From Vibrio navarrensis (lineage in GTDB: Bacteria > Pseudomonadota > Gammaproteobacteria > Enterobacterales > Vibrionaceae), in the NCBI RefSeq assembly GCF_000764325.1, contig NZ_JMCG01000002.1, forward strand, positions 1,054,001 to 1,118,000: 64,000 nt of DNA, in the 5' to 3' direction. Of the stretch, positions 21,869 to 30,897 are shown in pieces. A program made the position numbers and the translations under genes. Within the stretch, counting starts at the first letter, position 1. Every line of letters starts with the position of its first letter. The notes below the pieces were generated by a model. That model did not search any database. It saw only the letters and a list, made by a program, of their open reading frames with translations, and was not told the origin of the DNA.

Positions 21869-22990
21869 ATGGACTACCAGCAACTCGCGCAACAGATCAA
21901 AATTTGGGGAGCCGAACTCGGTTTTCAAAAAGTCGGGATCTGCGATGTTGATCTGCGTGAACATGAGGCCGAGCTGCAAAAGTGGTTAGATGCAGGCTAT
22001 CACGGCAGCATGGATTGGATGGCCAGACACGGCATGATGCGTGCTCGACCAGACGAGTTGCTCCCCGGAACCATCCGAGTGATCAGCGTGCGCATCAACT
22101 ATCTTCCTCCACAAGCGCAGTTTGCTGCAAATCTGGCTGACAAAACTCAAGCCTACATCAGCCGCTACGCCCTGGGCCGTGACTATCATAAGCTAGTTAG
22201 AAAGCAGCTCAGTGAACTCGGCAAACGTATTGAAAATGCGGTCGGTGCCTTTGGTTATCGGCCTTTTGTCGATTCAGCCCCCATTTTGGAGCGACCTTTG
22301 GCGCAAAAAGCCGGACTTGGTTGGACTGGAAAACATTCACTGATCTTAGATAAAGAAGCTGGCTCTTGGTTTTTCCTCGGCGAACTGCTGGTCGACTTGC
22401 CTTTACCTGTCGATGAACCAAGCACCGATGACTGTGGGAAATGCAAAGCGTGTATCACCTCGTGCCCTACCCAAGCCATCGTCGACGACAAAATCGTCGA
22501 TGCCAGACGCTGTATCTCCTACCTGACCATAGAGTTTTCCGGAGTCATTCCTGAGGAATTTCGTAAAGCAATGGGCAACCGAATTTACGGCTGTGACGAT
22601 TGTCAGTTAGTTTGCCCGTGGAATCGTGAAGCGGAACTCACCGAGCAGAGCGACTTCCATCGCCGTGACTCGCTACGTCAAGCTGACCTTGTGAATTTGT
22701 TTCTGTGGGATGAGCCCACCTTTCTGAAAAAGATGGAAGGTTCGGCGATCCGTCGCATTGGTCACTTGCAGTGGCTGAGAAACTTAGCGATAGCCATGGG
22801 GAACGCCCCTTATTCCCTGAAGATTGTGCAAGCATTGCAAGAACGCAAGGGACAAAATGAGCTACTGGATGTTCACATCGATTGGGCCCTAGCAGAACAA
22901 CTGAACCAATCGGCTGGTTCCTCTACTATCGATATCAAAAACCAAAGGCTAATCCGTATCGTTGAAAAAGGTCTGCCTAGGGACGCGTAA
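21869..22990 (+). CDS. queG: Epoxyqueuosine reductase
   Basis: Cobalamin and [4Fe-4S] enzyme for the last step of queuosine synthesis in tRNA. The 373-residue protein has the N-terminal QueG domain ([44 protein letters not shown]) and two ferredoxin-type Cys motifs: [16 protein letters not shown] and [12 protein letters not shown], about residues 190-255. The ATG of MDYQQLAQQ has AGG nine bases upstream. A 17-codon in-frame extension upstream is rejected. It is divergent from tsaE. Confidence 0.95.
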   Translation: MDYQQLAQQIKIWGAELGFQKVGICDVDLREHEAELQKWLDAGYHGSMDWMARHGMMRARPDELLPGTIRVISVRINYLPPQAQFAANLADKTQAYISRYALGRDYHKLVRKQLSELGKRIENAVGAFGYRPFVDSAPILERPLAQKAGLGWTGKHSLILDKEAGSWFFLGELLVDLPLPVDEPSTDDCGKCKACITSCPTQAIVDDKIVDARRCISYLTIEFSGVIPEEFRKAMGNRIYGCDDCQLVCPWNREAELTEQSDFHRRDSLRQADLVNLFLWDEPTFLKKMEGSAIRRIGHLQWLRNLAIAMGNAPYSLKIVQALQERKGQNELLDVHIDWALAEQLNQSAGSSTIDIKNQRLIRIVEKGLPRDA

Positions 22991-23415
22991 GGAGTGGGCA
23001 GAGCACAGAAACACAGTGCAATATTTGACCTCCCTCTCAATTTTCCAAAATGTGGAAAAAATGCAGGAACAATGCATTCTACAGCCATCTCGGAAAAGTT
23101 AAGCACATATCCAATCAATGACTAGGATCAAAAAAAGATGCCATTGTGATCCAAATATAACGCATGCATGACTAGTCATAACAACAAAAATCAATAAAAA
23201 ACATATAGTTAACAGAATTGACCACTAGTATTTTATTAAAGAGGAGAGCAAAGATCCTTTTCTCAGAAGAAAGTCAACTACTGCAGAACATGTTATCAAC
23301 TAAGTTATCCACAATATGATTTCTGTGGATAAGTCTGTTAGCGAAATAGGGAGATGCCCAGTTTTCTTAAGAAAGCTAGGCTAAATAAGTGATTCAAAAA
23401 CAAGAGGCAACAAAA
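22991..23415. other. AT-rich intergenic region with DnaA boxes
   Basis: No gene is visible in about 420 bp between queG and the end of the tRNA array. It has several GATC sites near 23130-23150 and 23250, a perfect 12-bp palindrome ATGACTAGTCAT at 23168-23179, and an inverted pair of perfect DnaA boxes. A reading frame through the array terminator from 23389 is not protein-like. Confidence 0.6.
23305..23332. promoter_or_regulatory. Inverted pair of perfect DnaA boxes
   Basis: TTATCCACA at 23305-23313 and its inverse TGTGGATAA at 23324-23332 are both exact matches to the high-affinity DnaA box, 10 bp apart. A weaker TTATCAACT lies just upstream (23293). The chromosome origin in vibrios lies by mnmG/mioC, which is not here, so a DnaA titration or regulatory site is more likely than an origin. 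Confidence 0.6.
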
Positions 23416-23444
23416 AAATATCCGAAAGCGTTTTCCGGATATTT
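23411..23444 (-). terminator. Terminator of the tRNA array
   Basis: On the minus strand AAATATCCG and CGGATATTT pair around an 11-nt loop, followed by a T run. It lies about 70 bp past the last tRNA unit in the direction of transcription. Confidence 0.85.
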
Positions 23445-23512
23445 ATTTCATTCTTTGGGGTTCATGCTTCTCAGCATTACTAAAGAGCGATGGCTTATAA
23501 GCCAGAAGAAAT

Positions 23513-23588
<76 letters not shown>

Positions 23589-23640
23589 TCCGATATTACC
23601 GTTAAGCACGGTAATAGCTATGCCATTTACTTAAAAGCAA

Positions 23641-23728
23641 TGGAGCGACACACGAGGCTCCCTTCTTTCAAACAAAAGGCGTGACCTCAACCTTAGCTAG
23701 GTTTGCTCATCAACTGAGCTAGTGTCGC
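23641..23728 (-). pseudogene. Degenerate tRNA-Gly-like unit with hairpin T arm
   Basis: An 88-nt relative of the hairpin-bearing Gly units. Acceptor stem and D stem are recognisable, but the anticodon loop is TAGCTAA (anticodon GCT, U33 lost), the D-loop region is two bases shorter, and the T arm holds the hairpin CCTTTT-GTTTG-AAAGAAGG. It is not expected to act in translation. Confidence 0.75.
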
Positions 23729-23761
23729 ATTTCACCGTTAAGTACGATGACAACTTCAATT

Positions 23762-23852
<91 letters not shown>

Positions 23853-23886
23853 AATGATTAAATGCCGGAGCACTTAATACAGAATG

Positions 23887-23963
<77 letters not shown>

Positions 23964-24005
23964 TCCGTATTGTGTCACCGTTAGGTACGATGAAGACCAT
24001 TAAAT

Positions 24006-24081
24006 TGGAGCGACACACGAGGTTCGAACTCGTGACCTCAACCTTGGCAAGGTTGCGCTCTACCAACTGAGCTAGTGTCGC
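24006..24081 (-). tRNA. tRNA-Gly (GCC)
   Basis: 76 nt cloverleaf: acceptor GCGACAC with GTGTCGC, anticodon stem CAACC/GGTTG with loop TTGCCAA, T arm ACGAG-TTCGAAC-CTCGT, discriminator T and CCA. Confidence 0.97.
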
Positions 24082-24115
24082 AATGATTAAATGCCAGAGC
24101 ACTTAATACAGAATG

Positions 24116-24192
<77 letters not shown>

Positions 24193-24234
24193 TCCGTATT
24201 GTGTCACCGTTAGGTACGATGAAGACCATTAAAT

Positions 24235-24310
24235 TGGAGCGACACACGAGGTTCGAACTCGTGACCTCAACCTTGGCAAGGTTGCGCTCTACCAACTGAG
24301 CTAGTGTCGC
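24235..24310 (-). tRNA. tRNA-Gly (GCC)
   Basis: Identical 76-nt copy with normal T arm. Confidence 0.97.
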
Positions 24311-24343
24311 ATTTCACCGTTAAGTACGATGACAACTTCAATT

Positions 24344-24434
24344 TGGAGCGACACACGAGGTTCCCTTCTTTAAAACAAAGAGGCGTGACCTCAACCTTGG
24401 CAAGGTTGCGCTCTACCAACTGAGCTAGTGTCGC
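24344..24434 (-). ncRNA. tRNA-Gly(GCC)-like unit with hairpin-substituted T arm, copy 2
   Basis: 91 nt. Five bases of the T arm (AGTTC) are replaced by the 20-nt hairpin CCTCTTT-GTTTT-AAAGAAGG with a bulged A. All other arms match the normal tRNA-Gly exactly. Confidence 0.75.
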
Positions 24435-24468
24435 ATTTCATCGTTAAGTACGATGACAACTATCAATT

Positions 24469-24559
24469 TGGAGCGACACACGAGGTTCCCTTCTTTAAAA
24501 CAAAGAGGCGTGACCTCAACCTTGGCAAGGTTGCGCTCTACCAACTGAGCTAGTGTCGC
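24469..24559 (-). ncRNA. tRNA-Gly(GCC)-like unit with hairpin-substituted T arm, copy 3
   Basis: 91 nt, identical in sequence to copy 2; upstream spacer differs slightly (ACTATCAATT). Confidence 0.75.
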
Positions 24560-24592
24560 ATTTCACCGTTAAGTACGATGACAACTTCAATT

Positions 24593-24683
24593 TGGAGCGA
24601 CACACGAGGTTCCCTTCTTTAAAACAAAGAGGCGTGACCTCAACCTTGGCAAGGTTGCGCTCTACCAACTGAGCTAGTGTCGC
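24593..24683 (-). ncRNA. tRNA-Gly(GCC)-like unit with hairpin-substituted T arm, copy 4
   Basis: 91 nt, identical to copy 2. At the matching position in the second half of the 602-bp duplication a normal tRNA-Gly stands instead. Confidence 0.75.
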
Positions 24684-24717
24684 AATGATTAAATGCCAGA
24701 GCACTTAATACAGAATG

Positions 24718-24794
<77 letters not shown>

Positions 24795-24836
24795 TCCGTA
24801 TTGTGTCACCGTTAGGTACGATGAAGACCATTAAAT

Positions 24837-24912
24837 TGGAGCGACACACGAGGTTCGAACTCGTGACCTCAACCTTGGCAAGGTTGCGCTCTACCAACTG
24901 AGCTAGTGTCGC
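24837..24912 (-). tRNA. tRNA-Gly (GCC)
   Basis: Identical to the copy at 24235, 602 bp away; normal T arm. Confidence 0.97.
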
Positions 24913-24945
24913 ATTTCACCGTTAAGTACGATGACAACTTCAATT

Positions 24946-25036
24946 TGGAGCGACACACGAGGTTCCCTTCTTTAAAACAAAGAGGCGTGACCTCAACCTT
25001 GGCAAGGTTGCGCTCTACCAACTGAGCTAGTGTCGC
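24946..25036 (-). ncRNA. tRNA-Gly(GCC)-like unit with hairpin-substituted T arm, copy 5
   Basis: 91 nt, identical to the copy at 24344, 602 bp away. Confidence 0.75.
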
Positions 25037-25070
25037 ATTTCATCGTTAAGTACGATGACAACTATCAATT

Positions 25071-25161
25071 TGGAGCGACACACGAGGTTCCCTTCTTTAA
25101 AACAAAGAGGCGTGACCTCAACCTTGGCAAGGTTGCGCTCTACCAACTGAGCTAGTGTCGC
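25071..25161 (-). ncRNA. tRNA-Gly(GCC)-like unit with hairpin-substituted T arm, copy 6
   Basis: 91 nt, identical to the copy at 24469, 602 bp away. Confidence 0.75.
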
Positions 25162-25195
25162 ATTTCATCGTTGAGTACGATGACAACTATCAATT

Positions 25196-25271
25196 TGGAG
25201 CGACACACGAGGTTCGAACTCGTGACCTCAACCTTGGCAAGGTTGCGCTCTACCAACTGAGCTAGTGTCGC
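25196..25271 (-). tRNA. tRNA-Gly (GCC)
   Basis: Normal 76-nt tRNA-Gly; second unit of the transcript. Confidence 0.97.
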
Positions 25272-25304
25272 ATTTCACCGTTAAGTACGATGACAACTTC
25301 AATT

Positions 25305-25380
25305 TGGAGCGACACACGAGGTTCGAACTCGTGACCTCAACCTTGGCAAGGTTGCGCTCTACCAACTGAGCTAGTGTCGC
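25305..25380 (-). tRNA. tRNA-Gly (GCC)
   Basis: Normal 76-nt tRNA-Gly; first unit after the array promoter. Confidence 0.97.
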
Positions 25381-25413
25381 ATTCACAACGTTTTCCGCTG
25401 TTCAGGGCTGCGA

Positions 25414-25441
25414 ATTATAAGAGCATTTCTAAGTGATGCAA
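25414..25441 (-). promoter_or_regulatory. Stable-RNA promoter of the tRNA array
   Basis: On the minus strand TTGCAT and TATAAT are 16 bp apart, followed by the GC-rich discriminator GCAGCCC, typical of stringently controlled tRNA/rRNA promoters. It stands about 35 bp before the first tRNA. Confidence 0.85.
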
Positions 25442-25538
25442 GTCCTTTAGTGAAAAAAAACTTAATTTTTTTTTACTCGTTGAAAAAACATCCAAACAAA
25501 GCAAAAGTTCGCCGCCCAGTGAAGAAAATCTCGCCCTA

Positions 25539-26084
25539 TCAGATGTTAAAGATAGTCTGGCGGTAGTACTTCAATTCGGCAATCGACTCGCGAATATCGT
25601 CAAGAGCAAGGTGGGTACCACGCTTTGAAAAACCAGCAAGGATTTCTGGCTTCCAACGTCTCGCCAACTCTTTTAGCGTGCTGACGTCAATGTAACGATA
25701 GTGGAAATACTCTTCGAGTTTAGGCATATGGCGGTACAGAAAACGTCTGTCCTGTCCAATACTGTTGCCACAAATTGGCGACACGCCTTGTGGAACCCAC
25801 TGCTCAAGAAAGCGCAGCGTTTGTTCAACCGCCTCTTGCTCAGATACCATGCTGGCACGCACTCGATCAACAAGGCCGCTGGCTGTATGTGTATTGGTGC
25901 ACCACTCATCCATTTTTGCTAACTCTTCATCCGATTGATGAATCGCCAATACTGGTCCTTCCGCTAAAATGTTCAGCTCGCTATCGGTGACAATAGAGGC
26001 GATTTCGATGATTTTATGCGTGTCAGGATCTAAACCTGTCATCTCAAGATCGATCCAAATTAAGTTTTGATCGCTAAAGGACAT
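25539..26084 (-). CDS. orn: Oligoribonuclease
   Basis: DEDDh exonuclease that finishes RNA decay by cutting di- to pentanucleotides, including pGpG from c-di-GMP turnover. The 181-residue protein shows [12 protein letters not shown] (first Asp-Glu), [12 protein letters not shown] and [11 protein letters not shown] (His and Asp). Start taken at [10 protein letters not shown] by alignment with the E. coli N terminus; 38 further in-frame codons upstream are not conserved. It is divergent from rsgA, as in E. coli. Confidence 0.96.
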   Translation of the reverse strand: MSFSDQNLIWIDLEMTGLDPDTHKIIEIASIVTDSELNILAEGPVLAIHQSDEELAKMDEWCTNTHTASGLVDRVRASMVSEQEAVEQTLRFLEQWVPQGVSPICGNSIGQDRRFLYRHMPKLEEYFHYRYIDVSTLKELARRWKPEILAGFSKRGTHLALDDIRESIAELKYYRQTIFNI

Positions 26085-26216
26085 AGAGGAGTTGCCTATT
26101 TGTTTGCTGATAAAACGGGTACTATACCTCAAAATAGTGGCAACAAGATACTTCGACAAAAGCGACAAAAACGTCATACTTGTCGCGTTATCGCTCAATA
26201 AATTAAGTAACTTATC

Positions 26217-27275
26217 GTGGCAAAAAAGAAAAAGCTAACCAAAGGTCAAGTACGTCGGGTACGTGACAATCAACAAAAACGTTTGAATAAACCGTCTGAC
26301 ACTGTGCAATGGGATGAGACCATGCTCGGTGACAGTAAGCGTGGATTGGTGATCACTCGTTTTGGCCAACACGCCGATATTGAAGATCTGGAAAGCGGTG
26401 ATATCGAGCGCTGCAATCTGCGTCGTGGTATCGAATCACTGGTGTCGGGAGACAAAGTGATTTGGCGAAAAGGGCTCGAATCGATGGCGGGCATTTCTGG
26501 GGTGGTGGAGGCTGTCGAGCCAAGGAGTTCGATATTAACTCGCCCGGACTATTACGACGGCCTTAAGCCCGTTGCGGCCAACATCGATCAGATGATCATC
26601 GTTTCTTCCGTCTTACCGGAGCTTTCGCTCAATATTATCGATCGCTACCTAATCGCCGCAGAAACGCTGAATATCGCCCCAATTTTAGTGCTGAACAAGA
26701 TTGATCTGCTGCAAGATGAGGATCTCAAACAATACAAAACTTGGTTAGCAGAATACGAAAAGATTGGCTACAAAGTTCTATACGTGAGTAAGCGATCGGG
26801 CGAAGGCATTGCCGACCTCGAAGCGCAGCTTGGGGAACGCATCAACATTTTCGTCGGTCAATCAGGGGTGGGCAAATCCAGCTTGGTGAATGCGTTAATC
26901 CCAGAGCTGGATGTTGAAGAGGGTGAAGTGTCCGAAATGTCCGGCTTGGGCCAACATACCACCACGGCCGCTCGTTTGTATCATATTCCTTCCGGCGGCG
27001 ATCTGATTGACTCCCCCGGGGTGCGTGAGTTTGGCTTGTGGCACCTCGAAGCCGATGAAGTGACCAACGCTTATATCGAATTTCGTCCCTATCTTGGTGC
27101 TTGTAAGTTCCGAGATTGTAAACATGGCGATGACCCAGGTTGCATTCTGCGTGAGGCGGTGGAGAAAGGCGAAATAAGCTCTATTCGTTACGAAAACTAC
27201 CACCGTATTATTGAAAGCATGGCGGAAAATAAAGCCAATCGACAGTATTCGCGTAACAAAAAAGCGGATCTGTAG
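26217..27275 (+). CDS. rsgA: Ribosome small-subunit maturation GTPase RsgA
   Basis: Circularly permuted GTPase for late 30S assembly. The 352-residue protein has a basic N terminus ([15 protein letters not shown]), an OB domain, the permuted G motifs in order G4 LNKIDLL, G1 [10 protein letters not shown]3 DSPG, and a C-terminal zinc site ([14 protein letters not shown]). GTG start, with a weak TAAG ribosome site. It precedes psd as in E. coli. Confidence 0.96.
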   Translation: MAKKKKLTKGQVRRVRDNQQKRLNKPSDTVQWDETMLGDSKRGLVITRFGQHADIEDLESGDIERCNLRRGIESLVSGDKVIWRKGLESMAGISGVVEAVEPRSSILTRPDYYDGLKPVAANIDQMIIVSSVLPELSLNIIDRYLIAAETLNIAPILVLNKIDLLQDEDLKQYKTWLAEYEKIGYKVLYVSKRSGEGIADLEAQLGERINIFVGQSGVGKSSLVNALIPELDVEEGEVSEMSGLGQHTTTAARLYHIPSGGDLIDSPGVREFGLWHLEADEVTNAYIEFRPYLGACKFRDCKHGDDPGCILREAVEKGEISSIRYENYHRIIESMAENKANRQYSRNKKADL

Positions 27276-27374
27276 TTGTGTAAGATTTCGTCACCACTTA
27301 CTGACAAGCGAAATAAATTTCAGTAACATCACGCGCCCGAAACAAGAATCACACAAACATTATCGGTATTTACA

Positions 27375-28232
27375 ATGGATAAGATTAAAGTTGGACTGCA
27401 GTACTGGATTCCACAACATGGCCTAACTCGCTTAGTGGGTAAACTGGCCTCAGCCAAAGCTGGCGGTCTAACCACAGCGATCATTCGCTGGTTCATCAAG
27501 CAATACAATGTGAATATGGCAGAAGCGAAACACGCCGATCCTGCTCACTACAAAACCTTCAATGAATTCTTTGTCCGCGAATTAAAAGATGGCGCGCGCC
27601 CCATCGCTCAAGGTGATGAGGTCATCACTCATCCGGCTGACGCTTGTGTTAGCCAGTTTGGCCCGATCACCGATGGTCGTCTAATCCAAGCCAAAGGCCA
27701 TGATTTTTCGGCGCAAGAGCTGCTTGGCGGCGATGCGGCGCTGGCAGAAGAATTCAAAGACGGCACTTTCGCCACTCTGTATCTTTCACCACGTGACTAT
27801 CACCGCGTGCATATGCCTTGTGATGGCACCTTGCGTCAGATGATTTACGTTCCTGGCGATCTCTTCTCGGTAAACCCGCTAACGGCTGAAAACGTTCCGA
27901 ACCTGTTCGCACGCAACGAGCGTGTGGTGTGCATTTTCGATACCGCTTTCGGCCCAATGGCTCAAGTGTTGGTCGGCGCTACGATTGTCGGCAGTATCGA
28001 GCAAGTCTGGGCAGGGACGATTACCCCACCACGTGGCAACACAGTCCACAAATGGGATTACCCCGCTCAAGGACACAACGCGGTGGTTCTGAAGAAAGGG
28101 GACGAGATGGGCCGCTTTAAACTGGGTTCAACCGTTATCAACCTGTTTGCCAAAGACGCGATCCGCTTCGATGACTCAATGCAGAACGGCGCTCCGACAC
28201 TGCTCGGCACACCTTATGCGCACAAGCAGTAA
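27375..28232 (+). CDS. psd: Phosphatidylserine decarboxylase proenzyme
   Basis: Inner-membrane enzyme that makes phosphatidylethanolamine. The 285-residue proenzyme carries the LGST self-cleavage site ([11 protein letters not shown], about residue 252), where Ser becomes the pyruvoyl group, and the conserved RDYHRVHMP. Catalytic triad Asp ([11 protein letters not shown]), His and Ser are visible. Ends at a strong terminator. Confidence 0.97.
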   Translation: MDKIKVGLQYWIPQHGLTRLVGKLASAKAGGLTTAIIRWFIKQYNVNMAEAKHADPAHYKTFNEFFVRELKDGARPIAQGDEVITHPADACVSQFGPITDGRLIQAKGHDFSAQELLGGDAALAEEFKDGTFATLYLSPRDYHRVHMPCDGTLRQMIYVPGDLFSVNPLTAENVPNLFARNERVVCIFDTAFGPMAQVLVGATIVGSIEQVWAGTITPPRGNTVHKWDYPAQGHNAVVLKKGDEMGRFKLGSTVINLFAKDAIRFDDSMQNGAPTLLGTPYAHKQ

Positions 28233-28256
28233 GCGCTAAACAGCGACTGACCAATC

Positions 28257-28290
28257 AGCCCTTGCACCCTGCAAGGGCTTTTTGTTTTTT
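28257..28290 (+). terminator. Intrinsic terminator after psd
   Basis: AGCCCTTGCA and TGCAAGGGCT form a 10-bp stem with a CCC loop, followed by TTTTG and six T. Confidence 0.92.
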
Positions 28291-28410
28291 GACAAAAAAC
28301 AAACCATCGATGGAAAAACAGCGCAAGTTCAGAAACTTCAACCCGCCTCTAAGACGCAACATTCACAATCGTTTAACCTGATGCCACTGTAAATTGCTAA
28401 GGTGCGATGC

Positions 28411-29826
28411 ATGCCAAAACTGACTTCTGACGTGGTATGGAAGCTGCTGATCTGTTTTGCCATACCAATTGGCGTCTTGTGGATGCCGATTGATGCGATT
28501 CCAATCGACAATCTCACGCTGATACAACACCGTTTGCTGGCGATTTTCCTGCTCGCAGCGCTGCTTTGGGTACTCGAACCCGTCCCGGTGTTTGCGACTT
28601 CTATTTTGATCATCGCGCTTGAACTGATCATGATATCCAACAAAGGCTTGCACTTTTTCCGTCGCCCGCCCGAAGGGCATGAGCTAGGTAATCTCATCGC
28701 CTATACCGATATTTTTTCTGCCTTCTCGTCGCCGATCATCATCTTGTTTATGGGGGGCTTTGCTCTCGCGATCGCCGCCTCCAAGTACGAACTGGACAAC
28801 AACCTTGCACGCGTGTTGCTCAAACCCTTTGGCCACCAACCCAAATTTATTATGCTGGGCCTGATGCTGATCACCGCGGTTTTTTCTATGTTTATGTCCA
28901 ATACCGCCACCACCGTGATGATGTTGGCGCTGCTTGGGCCAATTGTCGCCTCTGCGCCCAAAGGGGACTTAGGCATCAAGGCGCTCGTGCTCTGTATTCC
29001 GATTGCGGCGAACACCGGCGGTATTGCAACCCCTATAGGTACGCCGCCCAACGCTATCGCCTTACAGTATCTGACAGGTGCCAACAGCATCGATTTTCTC
29101 AGTTGGATGTCGATGGGCCTGCCTTTTGTGTTGGTGCAACTGACCATTGCTTGGTTTTTGCTGCAAAAACTTTTTCCGTCCAACGAAGCAACCATGACGC
29201 TTAAGTTGGATGGCAAATTTAAACGCAGTTGGCGCGCGATAGTGGTTTACATCACTTTTGCGCTAACCATAGTGCTGTGGATGACCACGCAAGTGCACGG
29301 CATGAACACCTATGTCGTGGCGATCATTCCTCTCGCCGTCTTCACCTTAACTGGCATTATGGGCAAAGAAGAGCTCAAGCTGATCAACTGGGATGTACTC
29401 TGGCTGGTCGCCGGGGGGATCGCCATCGGCATCGGCTTGGATAAGACAGGACTGGCAAAAGCGCTGGCGCATGCCATTGACTATCAATCCCTTTCGCCCT
29501 TTGCGATTGTCGTCGCGCTGTCGTTGGTATGTTGGTTGATGGCAAACTTCATGTCCAATACCGCCACCGCCAACTTGCTCATGCCGATAGCGGCGGCGAT
29601 TGGCACCTCAATGAGCACCCTCTCCGCAGTAGGCGGTTTGCAAGGTTTACTGGTGGTAGTGGCTTTTTCAGCGTCACTCGGGATGATTTTGCCTGTCTCT
29701 ACGCCGCCCAATTCTCTGGCTTATTCAACGGGCCTGATCGAAAGCAAAGACATGGCCAAAGTGGGGCTGTTAGTCGGTGTGATTGGTCTCGCCATCGTTT
29801 ATGGGGCGGTGCTGATTTTGGGGTAA
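28411..29826 (+). CDS. DASS (SLC13) family sodium/dicarboxylate symporter
   Basis: The 471-residue membrane protein has about 11-12 hydrophobic helices and the two DASS substrate/Na+ motif pairs: FMSNTATTVMML with NTGGIATPIGTPPNAIAL, and FMSNTATANLLM with PVSTPPNSLAYSTG. It is likely to take up C4- or related dicarboxylates, but the substrate cannot be read from sequence. The ATG was chosen because AAGG lies eight bases upstream; a GTG three codons before is also open. It stands alone between the psd terminator and an EamA transporter gene. Confidence 0.88.
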   Translation: MPKLTSDVVWKLLICFAIPIGVLWMPIDAIPIDNLTLIQHRLLAIFLLAALLWVLEPVPVFATSILIIALELIMISNKGLHFFRRPPEGHELGNLIAYTDIFSAFSSPIIILFMGGFALAIAASKYELDNNLARVLLKPFGHQPKFIMLGLMLITAVFSMFMSNTATTVMMLALLGPIVASAPKGDLGIKALVLCIPIAANTGGIATPIGTPPNAIALQYLTGANSIDFLSWMSMGLPFVLVQLTIAWFLLQKLFPSNEATMTLKLDGKFKRSWRAIVVYITFALTIVLWMTTQVHGMNTYVVAIIPLAVFTLTGIMGKEELKLINWDVLWLVAGGIAIGIGLDKTGLAKALAHAIDYQSLSPFAIVVALSLVCWLMANFMSNTATANLLMPIAAAIGTSMSTLSAVGGLQGLLVVVAFSASLGMILPVSTPPNSLAYSTGLIESKDMAKVGLLVGVIGLAIVYGAVLILG

Positions 29827-29907
29827 CAAATTCTTCTGCGCGCCTCTTTGCTCCTTAGTGAAGTTAAGGCATATTGGTGATCTTTTCGTTTACGAGATCA
29901 CCTTTCT

Positions 29908-30795
29908 ATGGGATTTGAATGGCTTGCTCTGGCGGCGGCTCTGCTTTGGGCTGTCGCCAGTTTACTTTCTGTCACGCCTGCACAGCACTTAGGCTCGTTT
30001 GCCTACAGTCGCTGGAGAATGGGCTGCACCGCCGTCATCCTCTCCAGCATGGCTTGGTTCACCGGTGGCTGGGCGAGTGTCGGCCAAGAACATCTAGTGC
30101 CCATGATGCTCTCAGGGCTGATTGGAATTTTTATCGGCGACACGGCGCTGTTTGCTTGCCTCAACCGCATGGGGCCGCGCCAAGCTGGGCTACTTTTTTC
30201 TTGCCACGCGGTGTTCTCTACCATCTTGGGCTATTTTCTGTTTAGCGAAACCCTCTCCACGATGGAGTTGATCGGCTCAAGCTTAGTCTTTTCCGGTGTG
30301 GTGCTGGCGATATTCTTTGGCCGGCGCGGCAGCCGTCAACACAGTTTAGAAACGATCAAAGGCAGTGTGTGGATTGGTGTGGGCTTGGGTTTAACGGCGG
30401 CGTTGTGTCAGGCACTCGGCGGTATTATCGCCAAACCTGTGATGCAAACGGCCATCGACCCCGTTGCCGCCTCCGCAATTCGAATGATCAGCGCCTTCAT
30501 CGCTCACACTGCGCTGCGTTTTAGTGGCGCAAAAATCGCGCGGCCAACGCAAAATATGACTTGGCAGATTTTCTACATCACGGCAATCAATGGCTTTCTC
30601 GCCATGGCGGTCGGTATGACGCTGATCCTATATGCCTTGCGAGAAGGCAACGTGGGTATGGTTGCCCTACTCTCTTCAACCACACCAATCATGTTGTTGC
30701 CGATCTTGTGGATCTACACCAAGCAGCGTCCAAACCGTTATGCTTGGCTTGGTGCGATCATCGCCGTGACTGGCACTGGAATTTTGGTTCAATGA
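29908..30795 (+). CDS. EamA/DMT-family transporter
   Basis: The 295-residue protein has about ten hydrophobic helices in two EamA halves (first about 1-135, second about 150-295), as in drug/metabolite transporters. Family members export amino acids, nucleobases or other metabolites; nothing here points to a substrate. It is 81 bp from the dicarboxylate symporter and could be read with it. Confidence 0.85.
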   Translation: MGFEWLALAAALLWAVASLLSVTPAQHLGSFAYSRWRMGCTAVILSSMAWFTGGWASVGQEHLVPMMLSGLIGIFIGDTALFACLNRMGPRQAGLLFSCHAVFSTILGYFLFSETLSTMELIGSSLVFSGVVLAIFFGRRGSRQHSLETIKGSVWIGVGLGLTAALCQALGGIIAKPVMQTAIDPVAASAIRMISAFIAHTALRFSGAKIARPTQNMTWQIFYITAINGFLAMAVGMTLILYALREGNVGMVALLSSTTPIMLLPILWIYTKQRPNRYAWLGAIIAVTGTGILVQ

Positions 30796-30852
30796 CTCTC
30801 TGCTGGGCTGAGCCTCGCCGACAAAAACCACTCATCACAATACACAGATACA

Positions 30853-30882
30853 AAAAAGCCTGGATTCGATCCAGGCTTTCTA
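30853..30882. terminator. Bidirectional terminator between the EamA gene and gpmI
   Basis: AAAGCCTGGAT and ATCCAGGCTTT form an 11-bp stem with a TCG loop, between two convergent genes. The minus strand carries six T. Confidence 0.9.
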
Positions 30883-30897
30883 TCACACTGCTTGGGG

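Noticed and set aside
21683-21979. A 99-codon N-terminal extension of TsaE
   Set aside because: TsaE proteins are about 150 residues; the extension has no recognisable domain and lies in the divergent promoter region with queG.
22991-23400. A chromosome replication origin at the DnaA boxes
   Set aside because: Only two strong boxes are present, no origin neighbours such as mnmG, mioC, rctB or parAB are near, and no clear unwinding 13-mers are seen.
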